Shown here: positions 26,127-34,679 of the stretch, one piece after another | How positions within the stretch are numbered: position 1 is the stretch's first letter | Layout of the letters: every line of letters begins with the position of its first letter | Origin: Paracoccus jeotgali | GTDB taxonomy: Bacteria > Pseudomonadota > Alphaproteobacteria > Rhodobacterales > Rhodobacteraceae | Assembly: GCF_002865605.1 (NCBI RefSeq) | Contig: NZ_CP025584.1 | Location: forward strand, 1-64,000 | Direction of reading: 5' to 3' | DNA length: 64,000 bases | Notes under the pieces: generated by a model | What the model saw: the letters and a program-made list of their open reading frames with translations, nothing else | Told to the model about the DNA's origin: nothing | Databases searched by the model: none | Translations under genes and position numbers: made by a program

Positions 26127-27211
26127 TTTGCCCGCCCTGCCGAAACCACGCGGGTGGCCGCGCCATCCCAGCAGAACCATGCCCGCGACCCGACTGGCGG
26201 AACCGCGGCATCGGCGCGCGTGCGGGCAATTAGTTGCGTGCCTGCGGCGTCCACGCCTTCGGCGCGCAATGTGGCGCCAGAAAAGACGACGTCTTCGATC
26301 GTGACCGGCACCGCATTGTCGGCGCCGGCGCCATCCGCCGAGACGGTGACGTTTTCGGGCCGAACCATGATCGTGACCGAACCGTTAGCGACGGTGGCAA
26401 GCGGGGCGAACCGCGCGTCCACGCCGGGTCGAACGAACCGGCCAGCATCGACCGTCCCCGTGAAGATGTTAGAATCACCCAAAAACGTCGCGACGAATTC
26501 GCTGCCGGGATTGTTATACAATTCGGCGGGCGTGCCGATCTGTTCGACCGCACCTTCTCGAAAGACGACAATCCGGTCCGACAGCGTCAGCGCTTCGTCT
26601 TGGTCGTGCGTAACGAAGATGATTGTCACGCCCAGTTCGCGGTGAATGCGGCGCAGTTCCAACTGCAGCGATTCACGCAGCCGCTTGTCCAGCGCGCCCA
26701 ACGGTTCATCCAGCAGCAACAATTTTGGTTCAAACACCACTGCACGAGCTAGCGCCACGCGCTGCTGCTGGCCGCCCGACAGCTGATCCGGCCGGCGGTC
26801 ACCATAGGCTTCCAGGTGAACCAGCGTCAACACCTGCTCGACGCGTCGCTCGATTGTGGCGCGGTCGGGCCGCGGTCGGCGCTGCTTCAGCGGATAGGCA
26901 ATATTCTCGCGGACAGTCATGTGCGGAAACAGCGCGTAATTCTGGAACACCACGCCAATGTCGCGCTTGTGGGCCGGAACCTCGGCCAGCGACCGGCCGT
27001 CAAGCTGCATCCGCCCGCCTGGATCGGGAGCGGCAAAACCTGCGATCAGGTTAAGGGTCGTTGTCTTGCCCGACCCGCTTGGCCCCAGAAAGGTAATGAA
27101 CTCACCCGGGGCGACGTTCAGGTTGACGCCTTCCAGCACCTTGAGGCCCCCGTAGGACTTGCCTAGGTCGTGTAGGTCGAGCGCTGCGCCGCGCGCGGTT
27201 TCGATAGCCAT
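26123..27211 (-). CDS. ABC transporter ATP-binding protein, PotA type
   Basis: A 362-residue ATPase with Walker A GPSGSGKTT, Q-loop VFQNYALFPHMTVREN, signature [13 protein letters not shown] and Walker B LLLLDEPLGALD. A C-terminal TOBE-like domain (~270-362) follows. This layout is that of spermidine/putrescine, iron and glycerol-phosphate importers. The ATG at 27211 overlaps the permease stop (TGATG), so the two are coupled. It energises the permease encoded upstream, with the solute-binding protein at 28964. Confidence 0.9.
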   Translation of the reverse strand: MAIETARGAALDLHDLGKSYGGLKVLEGVNLNVAPGEFITFLGPSGSGKTTTLNLIAGFAAPDPGGRMQLDGRSLAEVPAHKRDIGVVFQNYALFPHMTVRENIAYPLKQRRPRPDRATIERRVEQVLTLVHLEAYGDRRPDQLSGGQQQRVALARAVVFEPKLLLLDEPLGALDKRLRESLQLELRRIHRELGVTIIFVTHDQDEALTLSDRIVVFREGAVEQIGTPAELYNNPGSEFVATFLGDSNIFTGTVDAGRFVRPGVDARFAPLATVANGSVTIMVRPENVTVSADGAGADNAVPVTIEDVVFSGATLRAEGVDAAGTQLIARTRADAAVPPVGSRAWFCWDGAATRVVSAGRAK

Positions 27212-28854
27212 CAACGGCCCCTCCTGTGAGTATAGATCGTGCTCGCGACCACGGTGAGAGCGGTCAACACCAGCAACATGGTCGAAGCGGCCGCGATCGT
27301 CGGGTCGATGTCGTTGGCGACCGAGCGATACATCTGCACCGGCAAGGTGCGCAGGCCGACACCGGATACGAACAGCGAGACGACCACCTCGTCGAAGGAG
27401 ATGACAAAGGCAAACAGCGCGCCCGTCATCATTCCCGTGCTGATCAGCGGCAAGATAATCTGACGGAACGTGGTCAGACGCGATGCGCCCAGCGACGCAG
27501 ATGCCTGCTCGAACCGAGCGTCGAACTGCTCCAGGGTGGCGGCGATGGGGATAAACGCGAAGGGCAGCGCCATCACGGTGTGTGCAATTACCAGTCCGGT
27601 GACAGTGATATTAAGCTGCCATTGCAGGAAAAGCCCATACAACGCCATCGCGATGATCACACCCGGAACGATCCGCGGGGTCAGCACCAGCGCGCGGATG
27701 ATCGTGCGGACACGGGCCGAGGATCGCCTCAGGGCAAGGCCTGCGAACACCGACAGCACCGTCGAAGTGATGGTAACCAGCACCGCGACCTGAACAGACG
27801 TGACGAACGACCCCCACCACTGGCGATCTTGGAAAAAGCGCGCATACCACTGCAACGAAAAGCCTTCGGGCGGAAAGGCAAAGCTGCGATTTGCAGGAAA
27901 ACTGAGTGGTATGACTATTAGACCCGGCACCAGCAACAGCACGATCACCAGCGCCGCCCAGATCCAAAGCCAGACGGATTGCCGGTCGCCGCGCCCTTCA
28001 TCGGTCGCGAACCGGCTGGTGCCACCCGCAACGTCGAACCGGATCATCGTCGGCACCACCACTAGCAGCGCCAGCAGCAGCATGATCAGCGACGCGGCCG
28101 ACGCCAGCGGGATGTTCAGAACCGTGTTTATCAGCGAATAGATCAGGTGCGACAGCAGTTGGTTCGACGGCGAGCCGACCAGACCGGGAATGACGTAAAA
28201 GCCCAGCGACGTCACGAACACGATCACAGATCCGCCGATCACCCCCGGCATCGACAGCGGCAGCCAAACCTGGCGGAACGTCGTCCACCCGCTTGCGCCA
28301 AGCGAGATCGAAGCGCGTTCTAAGCGCGTGTCGATGCCCGCCATCGCGCTGTAAAGTGGAAAAATCATGAACGGCAGCATCACCTGCACCATCGCGATCG
28401 TGACGCCTGTCGTCGTGCCACGCAGCACCAGCCCGTCTAGCCCAACCCACTGCACAGCACGGTCAATGATGCCGTTGCGCTGTAGCAGGACAATCCAGGC
28501 AAAGCTGCGCACCATGACGCTGGTGAAAAACGACAGCAGCACCACGCCGGTCAGAACAGCCAACGTCGTGCCCCGTGTGCGCACCATCAGGTAGGCATAA
28601 GGGTAACCGATCAGCAGGCACAGGAGCGTCACCGAGACGGCAACGACGATCGTGCGCACGACGATCCGCACATAGGTGCTGTTGGTGAAGAACTCGACAT
28701 ACTCGCCAAAGACACCGTTCTTGCCACCGAAGCTGTTGAGCAGAACAAGGACGACGGGCCACGCGAAAAACGCAGCGAGAAAGACGACGATCGGCGCCAT
28801 GAGCAGCAGTATGCTCTTGTTGCGCGCGATGAAGTTCCTGGATCCAGAAGACAT
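27211..28854 (-). CDS. ABC transporter permease, fused double-domain (PotB-PotC type)
   Basis: A 547-residue membrane protein. The ATG at 28854 has a strong GGAGGAACC ribosome-binding site; longer frames lack one. Two complete permease domains lie in one chain, each with the cytoplasmic EAA loop: ERASISLGASGWTTFRQVWL (first) and EQASASLGASRLTTFRQIIL (second). About twelve hydrophobic segments are visible. PotB and PotC are normally separate proteins. Fused versions occur in Fe3+-type importers, so the fusion alone does not define the substrate. Confidence 0.88.
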   Translation of the reverse strand: MSSGSRNFIARNKSILLLMAPIVVFLAAFFAWPVVLVLLNSFGGKNGVFGEYVEFFTNSTYVRIVVRTIVVAVSVTLLCLLIGYPYAYLMVRTRGTTLAVLTGVVLLSFFTSVMVRSFAWIVLLQRNGIIDRAVQWVGLDGLVLRGTTTGVTIAMVQVMLPFMIFPLYSAMAGIDTRLERASISLGASGWTTFRQVWLPLSMPGVIGGSVIVFVTSLGFYVIPGLVGSPSNQLLSHLIYSLINTVLNIPLASAASLIMLLLALLVVVPTMIRFDVAGGTSRFATDEGRGDRQSVWLWIWAALVIVLLLVPGLIVIPLSFPANRSFAFPPEGFSLQWYARFFQDRQWWGSFVTSVQVAVLVTITSTVLSVFAGLALRRSSARVRTIIRALVLTPRIVPGVIIAMALYGLFLQWQLNITVTGLVIAHTVMALPFAFIPIAATLEQFDARFEQASASLGASRLTTFRQIILPLISTGMMTGALFAFVISFDEVVVSLFVSGVGLRTLPVQMYRSVANDIDPTIAAASTMLLVLTALTVVASTIYTHRRGR

Positions 28855-28963
28855 GGTTCCTCCGTTCAGCGCCGATGACGGCTCTACCGCTTGGTCGGAC
28901 GGGATCGGTGTTTGCCGGGCCGGATAATGAGTGCGGCCCGGCATGGCCGTCAAACAGCGGGGA

Positions 28964-29989
28964 TCACTGGTTCAGCCACTCGGTCCAGCGGCGATTGATC
29001 TCTTCCGAGTTATCCGCGACCCAGGCGATGTCTGGTCGCACGGCGTTCGCTGCGCGCTCAGGCGTCGCCGCAAAGACCATCTGGCCCGCTTCGTCCAGAT
29101 TCGGCTGAGTGCCGATGATGCCAGGAGTGACGGGATACAATTCTGACACGCGCGCCTGCTGCGCGGGTTCCAGATTCGTGCGGATATAGTCGGCGCTGAC
29201 GTCCGGGTGCGGCGCGCCTTTCGGAATGGCCAGCACATTGTAATAGATGATGTGCTGGTTCCAGACCGGCTTGAACGGCGCACCATTCTTCAGCGCGGGG
29301 TAAGCCCGCGAGGACCATGCCATCAGCATGTCCACTTCTTCGCTTTCCATCATCTGCGTAGATTGCGCGCCCGAGCGCCAGAACACGATGTCGTCGCGGA
29401 TCGTGTCCAGCTTGGCAAAGGCGCGATCCAGATCCAGCGGATACAGGTCTTCTGGTTTCACACCGTCGGCCATCAGCGCGATTTCCAGATTTACGCCCTC
29501 GGCGCCATCCCACAACCCGCGCTTGCCGGGAAATGTCGCGGTGTCAAAGAAATCAGCCCAGTTCTGTGGGCCACCGTCAGGATAGGTTTTAGTGTTGTAC
29601 AGCATCAGGTTGGCGTAGCCCGCCACCGGAACGCCGCACTTGTTGCCAAAGCCCGGCAGCACGTCCTTGACGTTCTGCAGATCTTCGGGAAGTTCTTGGA
29701 ACAGCTCGCCGCAGTAGCGCATCGTGAAAACCGGTGGAACCTCGACTACGTCCCAAGTCACCCGGCCGGCATTCACCATCTGCTGCAATTGCGGCAGCGT
29801 CTGCGGGCCGTCGCCAAGAACCTCAATCCCTGTCTTTTCCTGAAATGCCTTGCCTGTTGCATCCAGCGTAGCCTGGAGATACGGGCCGCCGGTATTCGCC
29901 GACACAATATGGTCGGGCTTGTCCTGCGCGGCCAGCGGCACCGCTGCGGTCACGGCAATCGCTGCGGCCCAAGTTAATATTTTCCTCAT
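28964..29989 (-). CDS. ABC transporter periplasmic solute-binding protein, PotD/PotF type
   Basis: A 341-residue protein. The start at 29989 is preceded by GGAGGAGAGGACT. The signal peptide ILTWAAAIAVTAAVPLAAQD has a cleavage site after AAA/Q near residue 20. The mature part follows the type II binding-protein pattern (SBP_bac_6/8): GFGNKCGVPVAGYANLMLYN and WADFFDTATFPGKRG. Such proteins bind polyamines, iron or small polar organics. It delivers the ligand to the fused permease. The enzymes of the operon hint at a glycerol-containing ligand, but the pocket cannot be read from sequence. Confidence 0.88.
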   Translation of the reverse strand: MRKILTWAAAIAVTAAVPLAAQDKPDHIVSANTGGPYLQATLDATGKAFQEKTGIEVLGDGPQTLPQLQQMVNAGRVTWDVVEVPPVFTMRYCGELFQELPEDLQNVKDVLPGFGNKCGVPVAGYANLMLYNTKTYPDGGPQNWADFFDTATFPGKRGLWDGAEGVNLEIALMADGVKPEDLYPLDLDRAFAKLDTIRDDIVFWRSGAQSTQMMESEEVDMLMAWSSRAYPALKNGAPFKPVWNQHIIYYNVLAIPKGAPHPDVSADYIRTNLEPAQQARVSELYPVTPGIIGTQPNLDEAGQMVFAATPERAANAVRPDIAWVADNSEEINRRWTEWLNQ

Positions 29990-30046
29990 AGTCCTCTCCT
30001 CCTCCACAGATTTGGCCGCCGATCAGAACGGTCGGGGCCGGTCGTT

Positions 30047-32133
30047 TCAGCGCGGCGTGAGCACAACAAGGGAGTCTAGCGCCAGCAGCGCGCCCACATC
30101 GGTCTTTACCATCGGGTTCACGTCGATTTCGGCGACTTGGCCGCTGCCCAACAGGTGCGCCATAGCGTCGATGACAGGGCGAAGCGAACCGGTGGCCAGA
30201 CCGTAGCGGTCCTCGACCCGCCGAGCATATAGGTCCCAATTGGCACTGTCGGTGTTCAGCAGCAGCGCATCGCGTGCGCCGGTCGCATCCTCTATCCCCA
30301 CCCACCCGGACCGATTATGATTGTCGGGCCGTACAGCGGGTCTATCAACGCACCCACTCCGATCTCCCCGTGAAAATCGACCATCGGCTGAACCAAAAGG
30401 CCCTGCCTCGGATCTTCCGAATGCGCTTCCAGTGCTACCCTCATGTCTCGTAGCACTTGCGGCAGATCATCGACATTGACCCCGACGCGCACCAGGCCCA
30501 CGCGATTGCGATGCGGCACATCATGGGCATTGCCCTTGACCACGACTCGCGACCAGCCCTGTGCGACCACCCGCGCAACCAAATCGTCCAACGCATCGGC
30601 CGAACCGAACTCGGACGGCACGAACGCCATGCCATTCTGCGCGAGCAACGCACTGCTTTCGTGCTCGGCGAGCGTCTTCTGATCCTCTGCCACAGATGGC
30701 AGGTCCAAGGCCGTCCGGGCCAGCGCAACCCAGCGGGCGCTACGCGGATCGCTTAGCTTCATCTGGGCGGCCAGCATCCGCACGCCCTCGCCCATGCTGG
30801 TCGCGAGAATCCCCGGCGTCTCAACTTGTGCCAAGCCTTCGGCAGGAGCGATCTGCCAAATAAACGTGACTGGCTTAGCGCTGTCCGAACAATATTGTGC
30901 GATGGGCACGACACGGTCGGTGCACATCTCGCCGAAGGCGATGTAGACGACAAGCGCATCCACCTCTTCAGCGGCGCACAGCGCATCAAGAGTTGGTTTA
31001 AACAAGTGCAGCGTGGCCTCCCATCCACCGCCTATGTCTATTGGATTGCTGTCACCGGCGCCGATCATCCCGATCCGCGCAACCTTCGCCCGCGTTTCTG
31101 GGCTAAGTTGCACCACGTGGCCCCCCACCGCTTCAACCTGATCCGCAAGCACGGCCCCCGCGCCGCCCGAGTTCGACAAGATGCAGATGCGCGGGTGGGC
31201 CGGCATCTGCCAACCACGCTCGAGCGCGGCCAGAACGGGTTTAACTTCATCGTCGTCGTGGATCCGCACAATCCCGAAATCATCACAGAGGGATTGCAAG
31301 AACATGTCGTTACCGGCAATGGCTGCGGTATGTGACAGAGCGGCGCGCTTGCCCGCCTCCGAACGGCCGGCATTCAGCAGAACCACCCGCTTGCCCAATT
31401 CAGCAGCCCGAGTGGCCGTATCCGCCAGATTACGCGGATCTCGCAACGCTTCCAGATACAACAGCACGACGCCAACCTCGTCGCGGTCGATCAGGTGTCG
31501 CGCGATCTCGGCCGCACCCAGCGTCGCCTCGTTGCCAACGCTGACAAAATGGGAGTAGCCGCTGCCGGCCTCTTCGACGCAGCGCGACAGCACAAGGCCC
31601 AACGCGCCGGACTGCGCGACAAGCGCCACTTCGCCACTGTCGCGCAGCGTGTGGTTGAGGAACGGCGCGGCCGATAACTTGACGTTGTCCACGCGGTTCG
31701 AGAGGCCAAAACAGTTCGGTCCCAACAGCACCATGTCACCTGCCGCAGCGACCAGTTTTTGCTGAAGCGCGGCGCCTTCAGAACCCGCCTCCGCAAACTC
31801 GGAGGCGAACACGATAGCCGCTTTCGCCCCTGCGCGACGGGCTTGAGCAACGACATCGATACTCCGTTCGGCGGGAACGCAGATCACCACCAACTCAGGG
31901 TCGTCGAGGTCTGCAATGCCGCGAACGGTTCGCACGCCGGGAAAATCTGTCTTCGGATGAACGACGCAGACGTCGCCGCTAAATCCGCCATCGATCAACA
32001 CGCGCACCACGCGGTGGCCCCATGACTGCGGATCGCTTGCCGAAACACCCACGATTCCAATCCGGCGCGGCGACAAGAGCGCGTTCAACCGGTCCGCGCG
32101 CAGCTGCGCACTCTCGACAGTCTTGCCGTCCAT
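30047..32133 (-). pseudogene. ADP-forming acyl-CoA synthetase (CoA ligase), frameshifted near the C-terminus
   Basis: From the ATG at 32133 (GGGGGAG site upstream) the protein runs 613 residues to 30292: CoA-binding domain (RRIGIVGVSASDPQSWGHRV), succinyl-CoA-ligase-like middle (VALVAQSGALG, NSGGAGAVLADQVEA) and the beginning of an ATP-grasp domain ending TIIIGPGGWG. The last ~80 residues (GIEDATGARDAL to AEIDVNPMVKTDVGALLALD) continue in another frame, 30047-30301. The break lies in a G-rich run (GGTGGGTGGGGA) at about 30295-30308. The ATP-grasp C-terminus is essential, so the gene is broken unless a slip or assembly error explains it. It heads the - strand gene string. Confidence 0.85.
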
Positions 32134-32174
32134 CACTGATTCTCCCCCCTCAGCTGTCATAACGTTAGCTCTCT

Positions 32175-32189
32175 TTGACGATTCGTCAA
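32175..32189. promoter_or_regulatory. Palindromic operator candidate at the head of the - strand operon
   Basis: TTGACGATTCGTCAA is a perfect 6-3-6 inverted repeat 42 bp upstream of the CoA-ligase start. TetR-family proteins commonly bind such sites, and a TetR gene lies within the same gene string. It would place the entire set from 32133 down to 16305 under one switch. Confidence 0.5.
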
Positions 32190-32226
32190 CAAAATTCGAT
32201 AAGGGGGAACTGATGCCGGAGAGGGC

Positions 32227-32266
32227 AGATCCTAGGCTAAGTGGGTTGGATTGCTTCCTAGGATCT
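32227..32266. repeat. Inverted repeat with 10-bp arms between the operon head and direct-repeat copy B
   Basis: AGATCCTAGG (32227-32236) and CCTAGGATCT (32257-32266) are perfect reverse complements around a 20-base loop, followed at once by another CTAGGATCT. A second short inverted repeat (GCGCTTAGCGC) starts near 32281. The region 32190-32347 has no gene. It could be a hairpin terminator-like element, a protein-binding site or a recombination scar beside the direct repeat. Confidence 0.6.
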
Positions 32267-32347
32267 AGGATCTGATTGGAGCGCTTAGCGCCCGGCGGCA
32301 GATTCCGCTAAGTCGATACAGATCAAATCAGCAGCTAGTCAGACGCG

Positions 32348-33338
32348 GTTGCATCTACCTTCTCCGCGTGTCACGAATGCTTTCCTCGCTTGTAAAAGTT
32401 TCTTTCTGCCGGTTTCGCCTTGCCGCTGACTCCCATTTTCACCGCGCAGATGCAGCGCCTCGACCTGACCCGGACCACCCTTGCCCGGCAGAGCGGCATC
32501 TCAACTCCCACGCTGCGCAAGATCATGCGCGGTGGCGGCACCATCGGCAGCCTGTCCCGCTGCTTGCCGCATCTCGATCTCGGCTGGTCTTGGGTGCCGC
32601 ACCCGACGCTTGAGGCGGGCGCAGGGCTGGCGACGCTGCGCCGCCGCCAAGGCATGACCCAGGCGGAGGTGGCGGAACGCTTGAAGATCAGTCGGCCGGT
32701 GATCATCAGGATTGAGAAGCGGATGCAGGGTGAACTGGCCTCACTGCGCGGCTATGCTTCGCTCCTCGGCTTCCGGTCTCCGATCGCGCCTCTGCGAGGC
32801 AAGCGCCGGCTGATCCCCGCCCCCAATAGCGCCGACCGTGATCGTGTGATGACGCCGCCTGCGCTTGCACAAGAAATCTGCGCTCATTTTGCGCCCCACC
32901 TGCAGGGCACGCTACTCGACCCGGCGCGCGCCGACGGGGCCTTCTATGAGAGCTTTCCCGGGCACCTCCGGCGGGAGTGGTGCGAGATCGAAGCCGGACG
33001 CGATTTCCTGGACTGGCGGGAGCCAGTCGACTGGATCATCACCAACCCGCCGTGGTCCCTGCTGCCCGAGTTTCTGGAGCACTCCATGACAGTGGCCGAC
33101 AACATCGTGTTTCTGGCACCGCTCACCAACCTCACCACGAAGGCCCGGCTGCGGATGATCGACAGGGCCGGCTTCGGCATTGCTGAGCTGGTGAAGATCG
33201 ACACGCCTCGCGACTGGCCGCAAAGCGGGTTTCAACTGGTGGCCGGCTGGCTGCGTCGCGGCCATCTTGGCGACTGCCGGATGTCGCGGCTCGAGAGCCA
33301 CGCTCCATGAGACCTGACCACAGCCGGGCCTGAGCAGG
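32348..33338 (+). repeat. Long direct repeat, copy B
   Basis: Second copy of the ~990-bp segment found at 1420-2409, same orientation and same limits (GTTGCATCTACC at the left, CGGGCCTGAGCAG at the right). The leader differs by an indel and several substitutions, so the copies are diverged rather than freshly duplicated. Bases 33339-33451 beyond it hold no gene that I recognise. Confidence 0.9.
32450..33310 (+). CDS. Tandem-XRE HTH / N6-adenine methyltransferase-like fusion protein, copy B
   Basis: A 286-residue protein from the conserved ATG at 32450, with 24 amino-acid differences from copy A by eye (about 92% identity), spread over both HTH units and the methyltransferase domain. The ATG used furthest upstream in copy A is ATT here, and a one-base indel lies in the leader, which argues that translation begins at or after the TTG at 32420. 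Motif IV TNPPWS is conserved. Motif I is DPARADGAF, with Ala in place of the first Gly of copy A; M.TaqI also has Ala at this spot, so activity is not excluded. Mostly conservative changes suggest selection to keep the protein. Confidence 0.75.
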   Translation: MQRLDLTRTTLARQSGISTPTLRKIMRGGGTIGSLSRCLPHLDLGWSWVPHPTLEAGAGLATLRRRQGMTQAEVAERLKISRPVIIRIEKRMQGELASLRGYASLLGFRSPIAPLRGKRRLIPAPNSADRDRVMTPPALAQEICAHFAPHLQGTLLDPARADGAFYESFPGHLRREWCEIEAGRDFLDWREPVDWIITNPPWSLLPEFLEHSMTVADNIVFLAPLTNLTTKARLRMIDRAGFGIAELVKIDTPRDWPQSGFQLVAGWLRRGHLGDCRMSRLESHAP

Positions 33339-33451
33339 GGGGAAGGTTTCCACTTGGGTCAATTCTCAGTGACAATTTTGATCACCTGGTCAGGACTCAG
33401 TGACATGTGTCCTCTGCCGCTCAACCACCCCTCCCCTGATCGTCCCATCCA

Positions 33452-33748
33452 TCAAACGAGCGGAGCGTTGTGGAGTATTCGCCGGACATAACGACCGACG
33501 AAGCACTCCTCGGTCATGCCGATCCCGCCGTGCATCTGGATCGCCTCCTCGGCGATCTTCTGTCCGCTCTCCTCGACCTTCTGCCAAGCGGCCTGGGCAA
33601 GGTGATCAGCGCTGCCTAGCCTTTCACTGGCCGCCATAGCCGCAGCCATGACAAGTGCGCGAGCCTCATCGAGCGTGATGAACATCTGCACCAGCCGATG
33701 CTGCAACGCCTGGAATGACGAGGGCGGACGGCCGAACTGGTGGCGAGT
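33452..33748 (-). pseudogene. Acyl-CoA dehydrogenase, C-terminal fragment cut by IS21
   Basis: The frame reads TRHQFGRPPSSFQALQHRLV, then AEEAIQMHGGIGMTEE and YVRRILHNAPLV with a stop at 33452. RxQFG..SSFQALQHxL and QMHGGIGMTEE are hallmarks of the C-terminal helical domain of acyl-CoA dehydrogenases. The N-terminal ~250 residues, including most of the FAD and substrate site, are missing. The break coincides with the left end of the IS21 element at 33749. Confidence 0.85.
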
Positions 33749-33914
33749 TGTCAACGGCGGCGTAAAAACCCACCAAGGGGCGGCGCAAAAACAGACCACT
33801 GGCTGGCGTTCAGGACGGGGGCGGAGATGCGCATCGCGCCCCGGCAGCCGCGCTTTCCAAGGAGCTGGCGGTTGCCGGGGCGCGTTGGCCCGGCAGGGCC
33901 AATCATGATGCGGT

Positions 33915-34679
33915 TCAGTTGGTGGCGGCGCTCTTCCGGGCACGGCTTTGGCCAAGCCGGTAACTGTCGCCGTTCATCTCAAGGATGTTGACATGGTGGG
34001 TCAGCCGGTCGAGCAGGGCGCCTGTCAGACGCTCGGAACCGAAGGTCTCGGTCCATTCGTCGAACGGTAGATTGCTGGTGATCAGCGTGGCACCGCGCTC
34101 GTAACGCTGCGAGATCAGCTCGAACAACAGCTCGGCGCCGGTCTTGCTCAGCGGCACGAAGCCCAGTTCATCGATGATCAGCAGTTTGTAGTTTGCCATC
34201 TGCTTCTGAAGGCGCAGCAGCCTGCGTTCGTCACGGGCCTCCATCAGTTCGCTGACGAGAGCGGAGGCAGTGGTGAAGCCGACCGAGAGGCCCTTCTGGC
34301 AGGCAGCCAAGCCGAGACCCAGGGCTGCGTGCGTCTTGCCGGTGCCGCTCGGACCAAGCGCGATGACATTCTCTCGGCGCTCGATCCATTCGCAGCGCGC
34401 CAGTTCCAGCACCTGCATCTTGTTGAGCTTGGGGATCGCCTTGAAGTCGAAGCTGTCCAGGCTTTTGACCGCCGGGAACTTCGCCGCCTTGATCCTGCGT
34501 TCGATCATCCGGCGCTCCCGATCGATCATTTCCAGTTCGACCAGCCGAGCGAGGAACCGGACATGATCCTGCCCCTCGGCGGCGCATTGACGGGCCAGCT
34601 TGGCGTATTCCCGAAGGAAGGTCGGCAGCTTCAGTGTCTTGAGGTGATGCGCCAGCAGGAGTTCGGGGGCGTCCGTCAT
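33915..34679 (-). CDS. istB: IS21 helper ATPase IstB
   Basis: A 254-residue AAA+ ATPase that stimulates IstA and selects targets. Walker A GPSGTGKTH, Walker B LLIIDELGFVPLSK, and the sensor region TLITSNLPFDEWTE are present. The ATG at 34679 overlaps the istA stop (ATGA). It reads intact and ends SRARKSAATN. Confidence 0.92.
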   Translation of the reverse strand: MTDAPELLLAHHLKTLKLPTFLREYAKLARQCAAEGQDHVRFLARLVELEMIDRERRMIERRIKAAKFPAVKSLDSFDFKAIPKLNKMQVLELARCEWIERRENVIALGPSGTGKTHAALGLGLAACQKGLSVGFTTASALVSELMEARDERRLLRLQKQMANYKLLIIDELGFVPLSKTGAELLFELISQRYERGATLITSNLPFDEWTETFGSERLTGALLDRLTHHVNILEMNGDSYRLGQSRARKSAATN

